Assembly: GCA_013140775.1 (NCBI GenBank)
Contig: JABFSA010000063.1
Span: 1 to 58,313, forward strand
DNA: 58,313 nt
Direction of reading: 5' to 3'
From: Acidobacteriota bacterium
GTDB taxonomy: Bacteria > Acidobacteriota > Vicinamibacteria > Vicinamibacterales > UBA2999
Position numbers and translations under genes: made by a program. The notes below the pieces were generated by a model, which saw only the letters and a program-made list of their open reading frames with translations, was not told the origin of the DNA and did no database searches. Shown here piece by piece: positions 17,166 to 24,639 of the stretch (its first letter is position 1; each line of letters opens with the position of its first letter).

Positions 17166-17957
17166 TTACTTGACGATGGGTTCGAGCGCGTGGGCTTTCA
17201 TCGCCGCCGCCGCTTCAGGCCCGGTCAGAAAGCGAAGCACCGCGTTCGCTGCCTCGGTGTCGCGTGCACCGGCGCCGCGGGCGCCCGTGAATACGATGTA
17301 GTTCTGCATCTCGGCGGGGAAGGGGCCAAGCAGTTGAACCCCGGGCACCAGAATTTCGCTGATGAGGGTCATGACCAGGTCTGCCTTACCTGCGGCAACC
17401 GCGCCAGGCCCTTCACCGGGCCCGGTGAGCATCGCTTTGGCCGCTACGGCCTCAGTCATGCCCAGTTGCGCCAGAGCTTTATCGACGGTTGCGCGGCTCT
17501 GACCCTCGGCGGTGTAGGCCACGACCTTCGCATCCATCAGGGTCTGTTTGAGACCAGCCGGCGTCGTGACGTCCGAGCGGGGAGCACCTTCTCGGGCACC
17601 AACTCCGACACCGACCCGCGCAAGGTCCGTGCGTGAATCAGCCACGACCTTGCCCTGTGTCACCAAGTCGTCCATGAGTGCCGGCGTCAGGATCGCGACG
17701 TCGAACGCCTCGCCTGCGTCGATCTGGCGTTTGAGGGCGGCAGCCGTGCTGAACGTCGGTGCAAGGCGAACCCCTGCCGCCTTCTCGATCGCAGGTTGGA
17801 TAGCCTCGATGGCGGCTCGCACACCGTTGGAGCTGAACAGGCGAAGCGGCGCCGGGTCTGCAGGAGGTGCCTGCTCTGCGCAGGCTCCAGACAGCAGCAT
17901 CAGGCACACCGCGGCAACGTGCACGACGCGGGCGGACACGGGTGTTCGAATCGTCAT
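17166..17957 (-). CDS. ModA-like periplasmic substrate-binding lipoprotein
   Basis: A 263-residue extracytoplasmic binding protein of the molybdate-binding-like (SBP_bac_11) type. The signal peptide ends in a lipobox LLSGAC (Cys about residue 26). The mature protein begins LRLFSSNGVRAAIEAI and continues with FDVAILTPALMDDLV and GKADLVMTLISEIL, matching the fold. The first loop has S-S-N-G in place of the A-A-S/S-L seen in true ModA. No permease or ATPase is adjacent, so the ligand and role are unknown. The start at 17957 gives the signal peptide and follows an extended -10 (TGGTATGCT). Convergent with lptE and divergent from the nucleoside transporter. Confidence 0.75.
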   Translation of the reverse strand: MTIRTPVSARVVHVAAVCLMLLSGACAEQAPPADPAPLRLFSSNGVRAAIEAIQPAIEKAAGVRLAPTFSTAAALKRQIDAGEAFDVAILTPALMDDLVTQGKVVADSRTDLARVGVGVGAREGAPRSDVTTPAGLKQTLMDAKVVAYTAEGQSRATVDKALAQLGMTEAVAAKAMLTGPGEGPGAVAAGKADLVMTLISEILVPGVQLLGPFPAEMQNYIVFTGARGAGARDTEAANAVLRFLTGPEAAAAMKAHALEPIVK

Positions 17958-17967
17958 ACGGCCCGAG

Positions 17968-17973
17968 AGCATA
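17968..17973 (-). promoter_or_regulatory. Extended -10 for the ModA-like gene
   Basis: On the minus strand the sequence reads TGGTATGCT, an extended -10, ending 10 nt before the ATG at 17957. The leader would be only a few bases long. Confidence 0.45.
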
Positions 17974-18064
17974 CCAGACACGTCTTCAGTCGTCCCGGGT
18001 CCAGTTGGCCTGCGGCGTTTCCGGGGTTGCTCGTGGCCCGGTGCCAGCGTACGCTGTCGGGCAC

Positions 18065-19423
18065 ATGTCCACCTCCCCAGACTCCATCGAAGGTTCACGC
18101 CCCTGGACCAGACACGACCTGTTGCTCGTTGGCGGCGCGCTGCTTGCGGCGCTGGCGGCCGCGGTCGTCGCGTATGCCGCGCAGATGCCGAAGGTGCAGT
18201 CGTTGGTTGGCCTGCTCGTCATCCTCTCGCTGGCCTATGCGGCATCGACCGATCGGCAGGCCATCGATCGCCGGACGGTCGCGTGGGGCCTGGGCCTCCA
18301 GATGGTGTTCGCGCTTCTCGTACTGAAGACGACTCCGGGGCAGCAGCTTTTTGTTTTCCTGGGACAGGGCATCAATCGATTGCTGGACTTCGGCAACGTG
18401 GGCGCAGCGTTTGTCTTCGGTCCGCTCGGGGACAAAGAGGCGTGGCCGAGGATCATGACCGCGGTGCTCGGCGCCGAAGGGGCACGGTACTCGGTGCTGT
18501 TTGCCTTTCAGGTCTTGCCGACCATCATCTTCATCGCGGCGCTCTTCGCGATTCTGTATTACCTGGGAGTCATGCAGTTTGTCGTGCGGCTCTTTGCGGT
18601 CGGGATGCGCCGGTTCATGAAGGCGAGCGGCGCGGAGTCGTTGAACGTCGCGGCCAGCATCTTCATGGGACAGACCGAGGCGCCACTCACGATTCGGCCG
18701 TACCTGCCGGCGATGACGCGGTCGGAACTGATGACCGTGATGACCTCCGGCATGGCGCACATCTCGGGCGGGATCATGGCGGCCTACATCCTCTTCGGGA
18801 TCGAGGCCCGTCACCTGCTGACGGCCGTAATCATGACGGCGCCAGGCACGCTCATGATGGCCAAGATCTTCGTTCCCGAAACAGGAAAGCCCCAGACGAT
18901 GGGGACTGTGTCGCTGGAGGTCGAGCGAACCGACGTGAACGTGATCGACGCCGCGGGTCGGGGTACGTCCGAGGGGCTCGCGTTGGCGCTCAACGTCGGC
19001 GCCATGCTGATTTCATTTCTCGCGTTGATTGCGTTGGTCAACGCAGCGCTCGGCCTGGTTGGACTCAGCATGCAGCAGATTTTCGGTTGGGCGTTCGCCC
19101 CGCTCGCGTGGAGCATGGGTGTTCCGTGGCAGGACGCGAGCACGGTCGGAAACCTGCTCGGCACGCGGATGGTGCTGAATGAGTTTGTCGCCTACTCGCA
19201 GCTCGGTCCGCTGAAGGATGCGCTCGATCCGCGGTCGTTCACGATTGCGACCTACGCGCTCTGTGGCTTCGCCAACTTCAGCTCAATCGGAATTCAGATC
19301 GGCGGCATCGGCGCATTGGCCCCGAATAGGCGCCACGATCTTGCGCGTCTCGGAATCCGGGCGATGCTCGCGGGCACGCTCGCCAACTTCGTAACAGCGA
19401 CCATTGCCGGCTTCCTTCTTTAG
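18065..19423 (+). CDS. CNT-family nucleoside transporter (NupC-like)
   Basis: A concentrative nucleoside:cation symporter of 452 residues with about 10 hydrophobic helices. The family motifs FMGQTEAPLTIRPYL and SGMAHISGGIMAAYILFG lie around residues 200-245, and the C-terminal half has NEFVAYSQL and YALCGFANFSSIGIQIGG, which form the substrate and Na+ sites in CNTs. The larger-than-NupC N-terminal region (first 90 residues) resembles the bacterial Vibrio-type layout. ATG 18065 is preceded by TACGCT 9 nt upstream and no Shine-Dalgarno. It may supply nucleosides to the DeoB pathway, though it is not linked to deoB here. Confidence 0.9.
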   Translation: MSTSPDSIEGSRPWTRHDLLLVGGALLAALAAAVVAYAAQMPKVQSLVGLLVILSLAYAASTDRQAIDRRTVAWGLGLQMVFALLVLKTTPGQQLFVFLGQGINRLLDFGNVGAAFVFGPLGDKEAWPRIMTAVLGAEGARYSVLFAFQVLPTIIFIAALFAILYYLGVMQFVVRLFAVGMRRFMKASGAESLNVAASIFMGQTEAPLTIRPYLPAMTRSELMTVMTSGMAHISGGIMAAYILFGIEARHLLTAVIMTAPGTLMMAKIFVPETGKPQTMGTVSLEVERTDVNVIDAAGRGTSEGLALALNVGAMLISFLALIALVNAALGLVGLSMQQIFGWAFAPLAWSMGVPWQDASTVGNLLGTRMVLNEFVAYSQLGPLKDALDPRSFTIATYALCGFANFSSIGIQIGGIGALAPNRRHDLARLGIRAMLAGTLANFVTATIAGFLL

Positions 19424-19425
19424 AG

Positions 19426-19467
19426 GGCCTCAGGCTCTGGGCTTTTGGCTTCAGGCTCCAGGCTACT
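19426..19467 (+). repeat. Six-heptad GGCYNNN array
   Basis: GGCCTCA, GGCTCTG, GGCTTTT, GGCTTCA, GGCTCCA and GGCTACT run without gaps (6 x 7 bp) between the nucleoside transporter and holA. The array ends 5 nt before the -10-like TATTCT of holA. Confidence 0.85.
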
Positions 19468-19472
19468 TCGCG

Positions 19473-19478
19473 TATTCT
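19473..19478 (+). promoter_or_regulatory. -10 hexamer for near-leaderless holA
   Basis: TATTCT ends 8 nt before the GTG at 19487. No ribosome-binding site is present, because the sequence upstream is the heptad array. Confidence 0.45.
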
Positions 19479-19486
19479 CGAACGAC

Positions 19487-20428
19487 GTGCCTCAGCTGAC
19501 CCCCTCCGCACTCCGGACGCAGATCGCTGCCGGAGAGACCACGCCCCTCTATCTGCTGATTGGCCAGGATGATGTCGAGAAATCGGCCGTCGCCGGGGAG
19601 TTTGCGGACCTTGTCGAGGAGGGCCTCAGAGCCTTCAACGTAGACCGCCTCTACGGCGGTGAAATCAAGGTTGACGACCTGGTACAGGCCACGGCCATGC
19701 TGCCGATGATGGCGCCCCGTCGGGTAGTCGTCATTCTCGAGGCAGAGAAGCTCTTCATCCCGAAACGCGAATCCAAGGCGGCAGACGAAGAGCAGGAGCG
19801 GCTCGTGGCCTTCTTGAACGACCCGCCACCGCATGCGACGACGGTGTTCGTGTGCGGGACCGTGGACCGGCGCAGGACGAGCTTCAAGAAGCTGTTCCAG
19901 GTGGCGCAGGTCGTGGACTGCGGAACGATCGGCGACGCGTCAGACGCCGAGCGATGGGTTCGTGCGAGAGCGTCGGCGCTGAAGATTTCGCTGGAGCCGG
20001 CGGCCATCGGCGCGCTCGTTGAACGCGCCGGCTTGGATTTGGTACGCCTGCGCGCGGGGCTGGAGCGGCTGTCTCTGTATTGCATGGGACAGAAGACGAT
20101 CGCCGCAGATGATGTCCGGCAGACGGTCCCCGCGGGTTCGGAGATGCCCGAAAACTTCGGGATGGCGAACGCCATCGACCGCAACGATGCCGCGAATGCG
20201 CTGCATCAGCTTCGGCTGTCGCTCGATGGAGGCACCAGACCCGAGATGGTGCTCGGTCAGCTGCGGTTTGCGGCGGAGCGGCTCCCTGGCTCGCGCGTAC
20301 GAGGCGCGATCGACGCCGTGTTCAGAACCGACCTCGCCCTCAAATCATCTGGGGGCGAGCCTCGCATGCTGCTCGAACGGCTGGTCGTGGAGTTGTGCGG
20401 AGACCGAAGGCCTACGCGGCGGATTTGA
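19487..20428 (+). CDS. holA: DNA polymerase III delta subunit
   Basis: Clamp-loader subunit that opens the beta clamp. The 313-residue protein has the delta-subunit layout: an N-terminal domain with PLYLLIGQDDVEKSAVAGEFADL, the RRVVVILEAEKLF strand, then the LVERAGLDLVRLRAGLERLSLYC helix and the C-terminal collar. There is no Walker A, as expected for delta. I chose GTG 19487; an upstream in-frame ATG at 19445 would translate the heptad array. Its 3' end overlaps the convergent rpsT 3' end by 17 nt, a holA-rpsT arrangement seen in several phyla. Confidence 0.9.
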   Translation: MPQLTPSALRTQIAAGETTPLYLLIGQDDVEKSAVAGEFADLVEEGLRAFNVDRLYGGEIKVDDLVQATAMLPMMAPRRVVVILEAEKLFIPKRESKAADEEQERLVAFLNDPPPHATTVFVCGTVDRRRTSFKKLFQVAQVVDCGTIGDASDAERWVRARASALKISLEPAAIGALVERAGLDLVRLRAGLERLSLYCMGQKTIAADDVRQTVPAGSEMPENFGMANAIDRNDAANALHQLRLSLDGGTRPEMVLGQLRFAAERLPGSRVRGAIDAVFRTDLALKSSGGEPRMLLERLVVELCGDRRPTRRI

Positions 20429-20681
20429 CGAGGCGCTTCGCGATCCGGGACTTGTAACGGCCGGCGGTGTTCGCGTGAATGATGCCCTTGGTGGCCATCT
20501 TATCGACCACCGACACCGTCTTCTGGAGAGCGGTCTTGGCTCCGTCGAGATCCTTGGCATCGAGCGATGCGCGGATGGCTTTGAGGGCGGTTCGGAGCCT
20601 GGATCGCAATTGCCGGTTGTGATCCCGGCGCTTGATGTTCTGTCTGTTCGCCTTGAGGGCGGACTTCGTGCGCTTTGCCAT
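20412..20681 (-). CDS. rpsT: 30S ribosomal protein S20
   Basis: An 89-residue, highly basic three-helix protein that binds 16S rRNA. The N-terminus MAKRTKSALKANRQNIKRRD and C-terminal GIIHANTAGRYKSRIAKRL are diagnostic. The ATG at 20681 has no Shine-Dalgarno; a TACAAT lies 9 nt upstream, so the mRNA leader is very short or absent. That is unusual for a ribosomal-protein gene, which often carries a regulated leader. The 3' end overlaps holA. Confidence 0.97.
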   Translation of the reverse strand: MAKRTKSALKANRQNIKRRDHNRQLRSRLRTALKAIRASLDAKDLDGAKTALQKTVSVVDKMATKGIIHANTAGRYKSRIAKRLVKSAA

Positions 20682-20690
20682 TAGGCGGGT

Positions 20691-20696
20691 ATTGTA
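20691..20696 (-). promoter_or_regulatory. -10 hexamer for rpsT
   Basis: TACAAT on the minus strand ends 9 nt before the rpsT ATG. The promoter lies within the stop-proximal end of the neighbouring transglycosylase gene, whose stop is at 20699. Confidence 0.5.
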
Positions 20697-20698
20697 CT

Positions 20699-21397
20699 TC
20701 AGCGACCGATGATCTCGTATGTACCGGCGGCCGGGCGCTGGTTCGAATAGCGGACCGTCTGAACGCCATCGACCGTCTCTAAAATCTTGTAAATCACGGC
20801 TTTGGGGCGAGAGGCGCTGGCGACCTCGGTCGCTGAGCCGATCTTCCGCACGTAGTCCCGCGTTTCACGGTAGGGCGGAATCCGCCGCCCGTAGCGATCC
20901 ACCGCTTCCGGGCCTGCATTGTAGGCAGCAAGCGCGAGCTCCTCGTTCCCGTCGAAGCGGTCCAGCAACCGCCGCAGATACAGCGTCCCGCCACGGATGT
21001 TCTCACCAGGGTCGTAGGCGTTCTGCACCCCGAGATCCCTGGCGGTGCCCGGCATGAGCTGCATGAGGCCCATCGCCCCCTTCGGTGACCGGGCGCGCGG
21101 ATTGAAGCCTGACTCGACCTGTATGACGGCGCGGACGAGATCTGGTCTCAGGCTCTGCCGCGCCGAGTGCTCCTGCACCAGCGGCTCGAATCGCTCGTGC
21201 ACAACTGGTTCGGCTGCCGGACGCGTCGTGCGGACCTGTGGCGTGCTCGGGACGTCGTAGGACACCGCGCTCTCGTTTCCGCGCCGATCCGACAGCACGA
21301 GATTCCCGGCCGGGTCCCGCCATGCGTAGATCTGTGCATCCGCCTGCACAGGCCAGGTCGCGGTGAGGAGGGTCAGGGCGAGGATTCGTCTGAACAT
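20699..21397 (-). CDS. Secreted lytic transglycosylase (SLT domain, DUF4124)
   Basis: A murein-cleaving enzyme exported to the periplasm, 232 residues. There is a signal peptide (residues 1-21, ending ADAQ), then a DUF4124-like IYAWRDPAGNLVLSDR module, then a Slt70-type catalytic domain. The catalytic Glu95 is in VIQVESGFNPRA, followed by SPKGAMGLMQLMPGTA, GTLYLRRLLDRF and ALAAYNAGPEAVDRY. The C-terminal 35 residues (VIYKILETVDGVQTVRYSN) form a short extra module. It runs codirectionally into rpsT with an 18 nt gap and is divergent from the PepSY gene across 111 nt. No clear -10 is seen for it. Confidence 0.92.
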   Translation of the reverse strand: MFRRILALTLLTATWPVQADAQIYAWRDPAGNLVLSDRRGNESAVSYDVPSTPQVRTTRPAAEPVVHERFEPLVQEHSARQSLRPDLVRAVIQVESGFNPRARSPKGAMGLMQLMPGTARDLGVQNAYDPGENIRGGTLYLRRLLDRFDGNEELALAAYNAGPEAVDRYGRRIPPYRETRDYVRKIGSATEVASASRPKAVIYKILETVDGVQTVRYSNQRPAAGTYEIIGR

Positions 21398-21494
21398 TCG
21401 TGGAAATGACTGACCTGTACGGGCTTCGAACCCAACTGGTCGAGCGGGGGGTACGATCCCTATCGGTTGGATCCCCGGGTGCCCTTAGCTCTGC

Positions 21495-21500
21495 TAGGAT
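21495..21500 (+). promoter_or_regulatory. -10 hexamer for leaderless PepSY gene
   Basis: TAGGAT ends 8 nt before the GTG at 21509, with no purine-rich ribosome-binding site. The spacing matches other leaderless candidates in this window. Confidence 0.45.
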
Positions 21501-21508
21501 CTGCACGC

Positions 21509-22477
21509 GTGAAAATCTGGCAGACGTGGATGCAGCGACCCAGGACGGTATTCCTGCGGAAGGCGAGCTTCCAGATCCACCTGTGGCTGGGCCTGGCATT
21601 GGCCCTCTACGTCGCGGTTCTCAGCCTGACCGGAAGTGCAATCGTGTTCCGGCGAGAGCTGGATGTCGCGTTCGGGCCAGACCGTCCAGAGATCGACAAG
21701 ACTCAGCAGGTCTTGCCGCCAGAACGGCTCAGCGAGTTTGCACAGCGCGGGTATCCCAACCACACGATTGAAGACGTCGGCGGCGTGCAGCGCCGCTGGC
21801 CTGTCGTGCAGATCACGATGCGCCAGGATGACGAGGTGATCGAGCGGGTCTTCAATGCCTACACTGGCGAAGATCTCGGCGATCCATTTCCGTGGAAGTC
21901 CGAAGCACTTTTGTGGCTGGTCACCCTGCACGATGACCTGCTGATGCCACTTGAGCAGCGGGGCCGGTTCTGGAACGGCGTCGGCAGCATTCTGACGACC
22001 ATCCTGTGCCTGACGGGGGCAATCATCTGGTGGCCTGGCGTGCGGAACTGGCGTCGGGGCATGACGGTGAAATGGGACGCGCACTGGCCCCGCCTCAACT
22101 TCGATCTCCACAGCGCGGTCGGGTTCTGGTTCTTCCTGATGATCCTGCTGTGGGCGGTGACGGGGATCTACCTCTCGTTCCCCACTCCGTTCATGAACGC
22201 GGTGAACATCTTCTTTGGTCCCGATTCACCTGACATGCCCCTGTCGCGGCCGATTGACGTCGCGATCGAGTGGATGGTGCGTCTTCACTTCGGCCGCTGG
22301 CGGAGCCACACGCTGAAAGTGGTGTGGGTCATCATCGGGCTCATACCGATGGTGATGCTGGTGACTGGTGCCGTGATGTGGTGGAACCGCGTGGTGCTGC
22401 GATCGCGCCGGGCCAGTGCAGCTGCCACGGGACAGCCTGTATTGCGCTTTCAACAGGAGTCTCAGGGGGTAGAATGA
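21509..22477 (+). CDS. PepSY-associated transmembrane protein
   Basis: A 322-residue inner-membrane protein of the PepSY_TM family. The N-terminal RKASFQIHLWLGLALALYVAVLSLTGS helix (about residues 18-45) is characteristic: histidines at the membrane edge with an SLTGS exit. A periplasmic domain follows (residues about 50-150), then helices around 160-185, 205-235 (DLHSAVGFWFFLMILLWAVTGIYLSF) and 270-300. Relatives work in ferric-siderophore reduction or as membrane redox partners; the paired helix-edge histidines would suit heme binding. The start codon is GTG 21509 behind TAGGAT. The last four bases overlap the DctP-type gene (ATGA), so the two proteins probably function together. Confidence 0.85.
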   Translation: MKIWQTWMQRPRTVFLRKASFQIHLWLGLALALYVAVLSLTGSAIVFRRELDVAFGPDRPEIDKTQQVLPPERLSEFAQRGYPNHTIEDVGGVQRRWPVVQITMRQDDEVIERVFNAYTGEDLGDPFPWKSEALLWLVTLHDDLLMPLEQRGRFWNGVGSILTTILCLTGAIIWWPGVRNWRRGMTVKWDAHWPRLNFDLHSAVGFWFFLMILLWAVTGIYLSFPTPFMNAVNIFFGPDSPDMPLSRPIDVAIEWMVRLHFGRWRSHTLKVVWVIIGLIPMVMLVTGAVMWWNRVVLRSRRASAAATGQPVLRFQQESQGVE

Positions 22478-23520
22478 CGGCCATGCTGAGACGGGATTTC
22501 CTCAAGTCGTCGGCGGCAGCGGGTGCGGGAGCCCTCGCGTCCGGAACCGGGTCGTCAGTCGGATACGCCGGTCAGCAAGGTGCACCGGCCGTGTCCACAC
22601 GCAAGCCGATCCGGATTGTGATGGGCGGGTACGGTCCCGCCACGACCGGATTCAGTCTGGCGATGAAGAAGGTGGGCGATCGTCTGACCGCGAAGTTCGG
22701 ACGCGACGTGGACGTGAAGTACGTCTACAACATCCTCGATCTCGGCTATCGCGCGGACGACATTCTGTGGCTCGTCGAGAGCGGCGTGCTGACACTGGGT
22801 TATCAGTCCAGCAGCTATCTCACCGAGCGCGTGCCTGACCTCGGTATTGCGGATCTCCCGTTTCTGTTTCCGGACACCACGTCGGCGAGAACGGCGATGG
22901 ACGGCGCGCTGGGCCACCTGCTCGTCAACCGGATTGAAGCGGGAATGGACTTCCGCATCCTGGGCTGGTTCGAGAATGGGTTCCGGCACGTATCGAATCG
23001 CCACCGGCCCGTACGGACACCAGCCGACCTGAAGGGCATGACGATTCGCGTTCTGCCGAGCAAGGTGCAGGAGCGTACGTTCGAGCTGATGGGCGCAGTG
23101 CCCAAGATCATGGACCTGACCGAGGCGATTGCGGCCGTCAAGGCCGGCACGCTCGATGCTCAGGAGAATCCGTTCTTCAATACCGTGACCTACGGTGTTC
23201 ACACCTTCCACCGTTTCCACACGGCGACGGGTCACTTCTATCTCTCACGGCCGATCTTCTTCCACAGGCCCACATTCGATGCGTGGCCGAAAGAGCTTCA
23301 GACCGAAATGCGCGCGGCCATCAAGGACGCCGTCGCGTTTCAGCGTGAGCTGCACGTGAAGGAAGAGGATGACGCGCAGATCGAGATCCGGAAGGCTGGA
23401 GGAGAGATTCTCGAGCTGACGCCCGAGGAGCACAAGTCGTTCGTGACCGCCGTCTCGCCAATCTACGGTGAGGCCAGAAAGCAGTACAGCCGCGAGCTGC
23501 TCTCGCTCGTGAATTTCTAG
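22474..23520 (+). CDS. Tat-exported TRAP-type (DctP) solute-binding protein
   Basis: A 348-residue periplasmic binding protein of the DctP family. A twin-arginine signal (LRRDFLKSSAAAGAGALASG, residues about 4-23) shows export through Tat. The mature part has the DctP signatures SGVLTLGYQSSSYL, IADLPFLFPD, GMTIRVLPSKVQERTFELMGA (the anion-contacting Arg region) and DAQENPFFNTVTYGVH. ATG 22474 overlaps the PepSY stop; an alternative in-frame ATG at 22483 still leaves the RR motif. No dctQ/dctM membrane subunits are in the window, so it may work with distant subunits or as a sensor or redox partner of the PepSY protein. Confidence 0.88.
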   Translation: MTAMLRRDFLKSSAAAGAGALASGTGSSVGYAGQQGAPAVSTRKPIRIVMGGYGPATTGFSLAMKKVGDRLTAKFGRDVDVKYVYNILDLGYRADDILWLVESGVLTLGYQSSSYLTERVPDLGIADLPFLFPDTTSARTAMDGALGHLLVNRIEAGMDFRILGWFENGFRHVSNRHRPVRTPADLKGMTIRVLPSKVQERTFELMGAVPKIMDLTEAIAAVKAGTLDAQENPFFNTVTYGVHTFHRFHTATGHFYLSRPIFFHRPTFDAWPKELQTEMRAAIKDAVAFQRELHVKEEDDAQIEIRKAGGEILELTPEEHKSFVTAVSPIYGEARKQYSRELLSLVNF

Positions 23521-23521
23521 A

Positions 23522-23593
23522 AGGCGGGTCCGCCCACGTCCCTCGCCGTGCTCGGGACGCCCTGAGCTTGTCGAAGGGCGGCGGAGCCCGCCT
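23522..23593. terminator. Inverted repeat with CCTGAGCTTGTCGAAGG core, between convergent genes
   Basis: AGGCGGGTCCGCC (23522-23534) pairs imperfectly with GGCGGAGCCCGCCT (23580-23593). Between them is CCTGAGCTTGTCGAAGG (23561-23577), itself a near-palindrome that I recognise as common between genes in many environmental bacteria. It lies between the convergent dctP-like and beta-propeller genes, so a bidirectional terminator role is plausible. No U-tract is visible. Confidence 0.55.
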
Positions 23594-23601
23594 GCTTCGG
23601 A

Positions 23602-24564
23602 CTACTTCACGCTCGCTGACAAATCGTACGAGCCGATCTTGTTCTCGTTCATATGTGGAACGAGCAGGATGTTCCCTGCTGGAATGAAGGCGATGTCGGC
23701 CGAACCCGGCATGAATTTCTGGATCTCCCGAGCCTCGCCCGTCGCAGACACCTGATAAATCTTGCCGGCGAGAAAATCGCTCACGATGAACCCGCCGCGT
23801 CCGTCCAGTTCCAGGCCGTCGATATTGGCGAACGGCTTTGGCGTGATCGGCGTCTTGGCCTTGGTCTGCAGGTCCAGCGCGAACAACCGTCCTGGAACGT
23901 CGGTCGAAAAGTCCGGCTTCGGCTTGCCCCAGCCTCCGACGATCAGCCGGTTCCCGTCCGCCAGCAGCCCGTTCGGCCACTCGAGCTGTTCGCCTTCGGC
24001 AAACACCGACGCTGTCCCGTTCTGAACGGCGTAAATGCGGTTGCCCATCATGTCGGTGACGTAGACGATCCCGTCAGAACCGACGGCCACGTCATTCAGG
24101 AACATGGCTCCGGCGATCTTGACCCGCGACTGCACGGCACCCGTTGCGATGTCGATGCCGATCACTTCGTCCAGGTCGGCTGTCCACAACGTTCCATTGT
24201 GCGCACGCAGGCCTTTCGGCGCGTTGAGCCCTGTCGTGAAGGTGGACGAGACGACCGTCCCATCACCGCTCAGCTTGACGATGCGTCCATTGCCGTCGCG
24301 GCCGTCAGGCGCGCCAGCCACTTGCGACGTGAAGATGAAACCGGACGCCGGATCGAAGAAGACACTTTCAGGTGCTTCGATTCCCTCGGTTGCCGTCCAT
24401 CCAGCGGCGAGTGGGGCGGGCGCGGCTGCGGGAGCCGGTGCCGGGGCCTCTGCAGCCGGCGGTTCTGCGGGAGCCTGATTCCCGCCGCCGCACGAGGCAG
24501 ACAGGAGAGCGGCACCAAGACTCACTGTGAAGGCATAACGAACTGACAACGTCGAAGCGGACAT
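23602..24564 (-). CDS. SMP-30/NHL-type beta-propeller lipoprotein
   Basis: A 320-residue exported beta-propeller. The signal peptide ends in LLSASC with the lipobox Cys near residue 25, followed by a 28-residue Pro/Ala-rich linker that would tether it to a membrane. The propeller repeats are recognisable: GIEAPESVFFDPASGFIFTS, GLNAPKGLRAHNGTLWTADL, MFLNDVAVGSDGIVYVTDM, WPNGLLADGNRLIVGGWG and NIDGLELDGRGGFIVSDF. This is the gluconolactonase/SMP-30-like pattern. The enzyme activity, if any, is unknown; it may be a ligand- or partner-binding scaffold. AAGGAG precedes the ATG at 24564, so this gene has a normal leader. Confidence 0.85.
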   Translation of the reverse strand: MSASTLSVRYAFTVSLGAALLSASCGGGNQAPAEPPAAEAPAPAPAAAPAPLAAGWTATEGIEAPESVFFDPASGFIFTSQVAGAPDGRDGNGRIVKLSGDGTVVSSTFTTGLNAPKGLRAHNGTLWTADLDEVIGIDIATGAVQSRVKIAGAMFLNDVAVGSDGIVYVTDMMGNRIYAVQNGTASVFAEGEQLEWPNGLLADGNRLIVGGWGKPKPDFSTDVPGRLFALDLQTKAKTPITPKPFANIDGLELDGRGGFIVSDFLAGKIYQVSATGEAREIQKFMPGSADIAFIPAGNILLVPHMNENKIGSYDLSASVK

Positions 24565-24589
24565 ACGACTCCTTTTGAACGTGTTCTTC

Positions 24590-24617
24590 GAATCCCGAGC
24601 GCCGAGTCCCGAATCCC
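24590..24617 (-). repeat. Four-heptad GARTCCC array
   Basis: GAATCCC, GAGCGCC, GAGTCCC and GAATCCC (plus-strand reading) form 4 x 7 bp between alaS and the beta-propeller gene. The unit matches the array inside leuS. Confidence 0.75.
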
Positions 24618-24639
24618 GGCTACGGAGGGGCGATGCGGC

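Noticed and set aside
21410..21508. tRNA-like gene between the transglycosylase and PepSY genes (GGGTTCGAAGCCC on the minus strand)
   Set aside because: The T-arm-like segment has a poor stem and no acceptor, D-arm or anticodon stem at the right distance.
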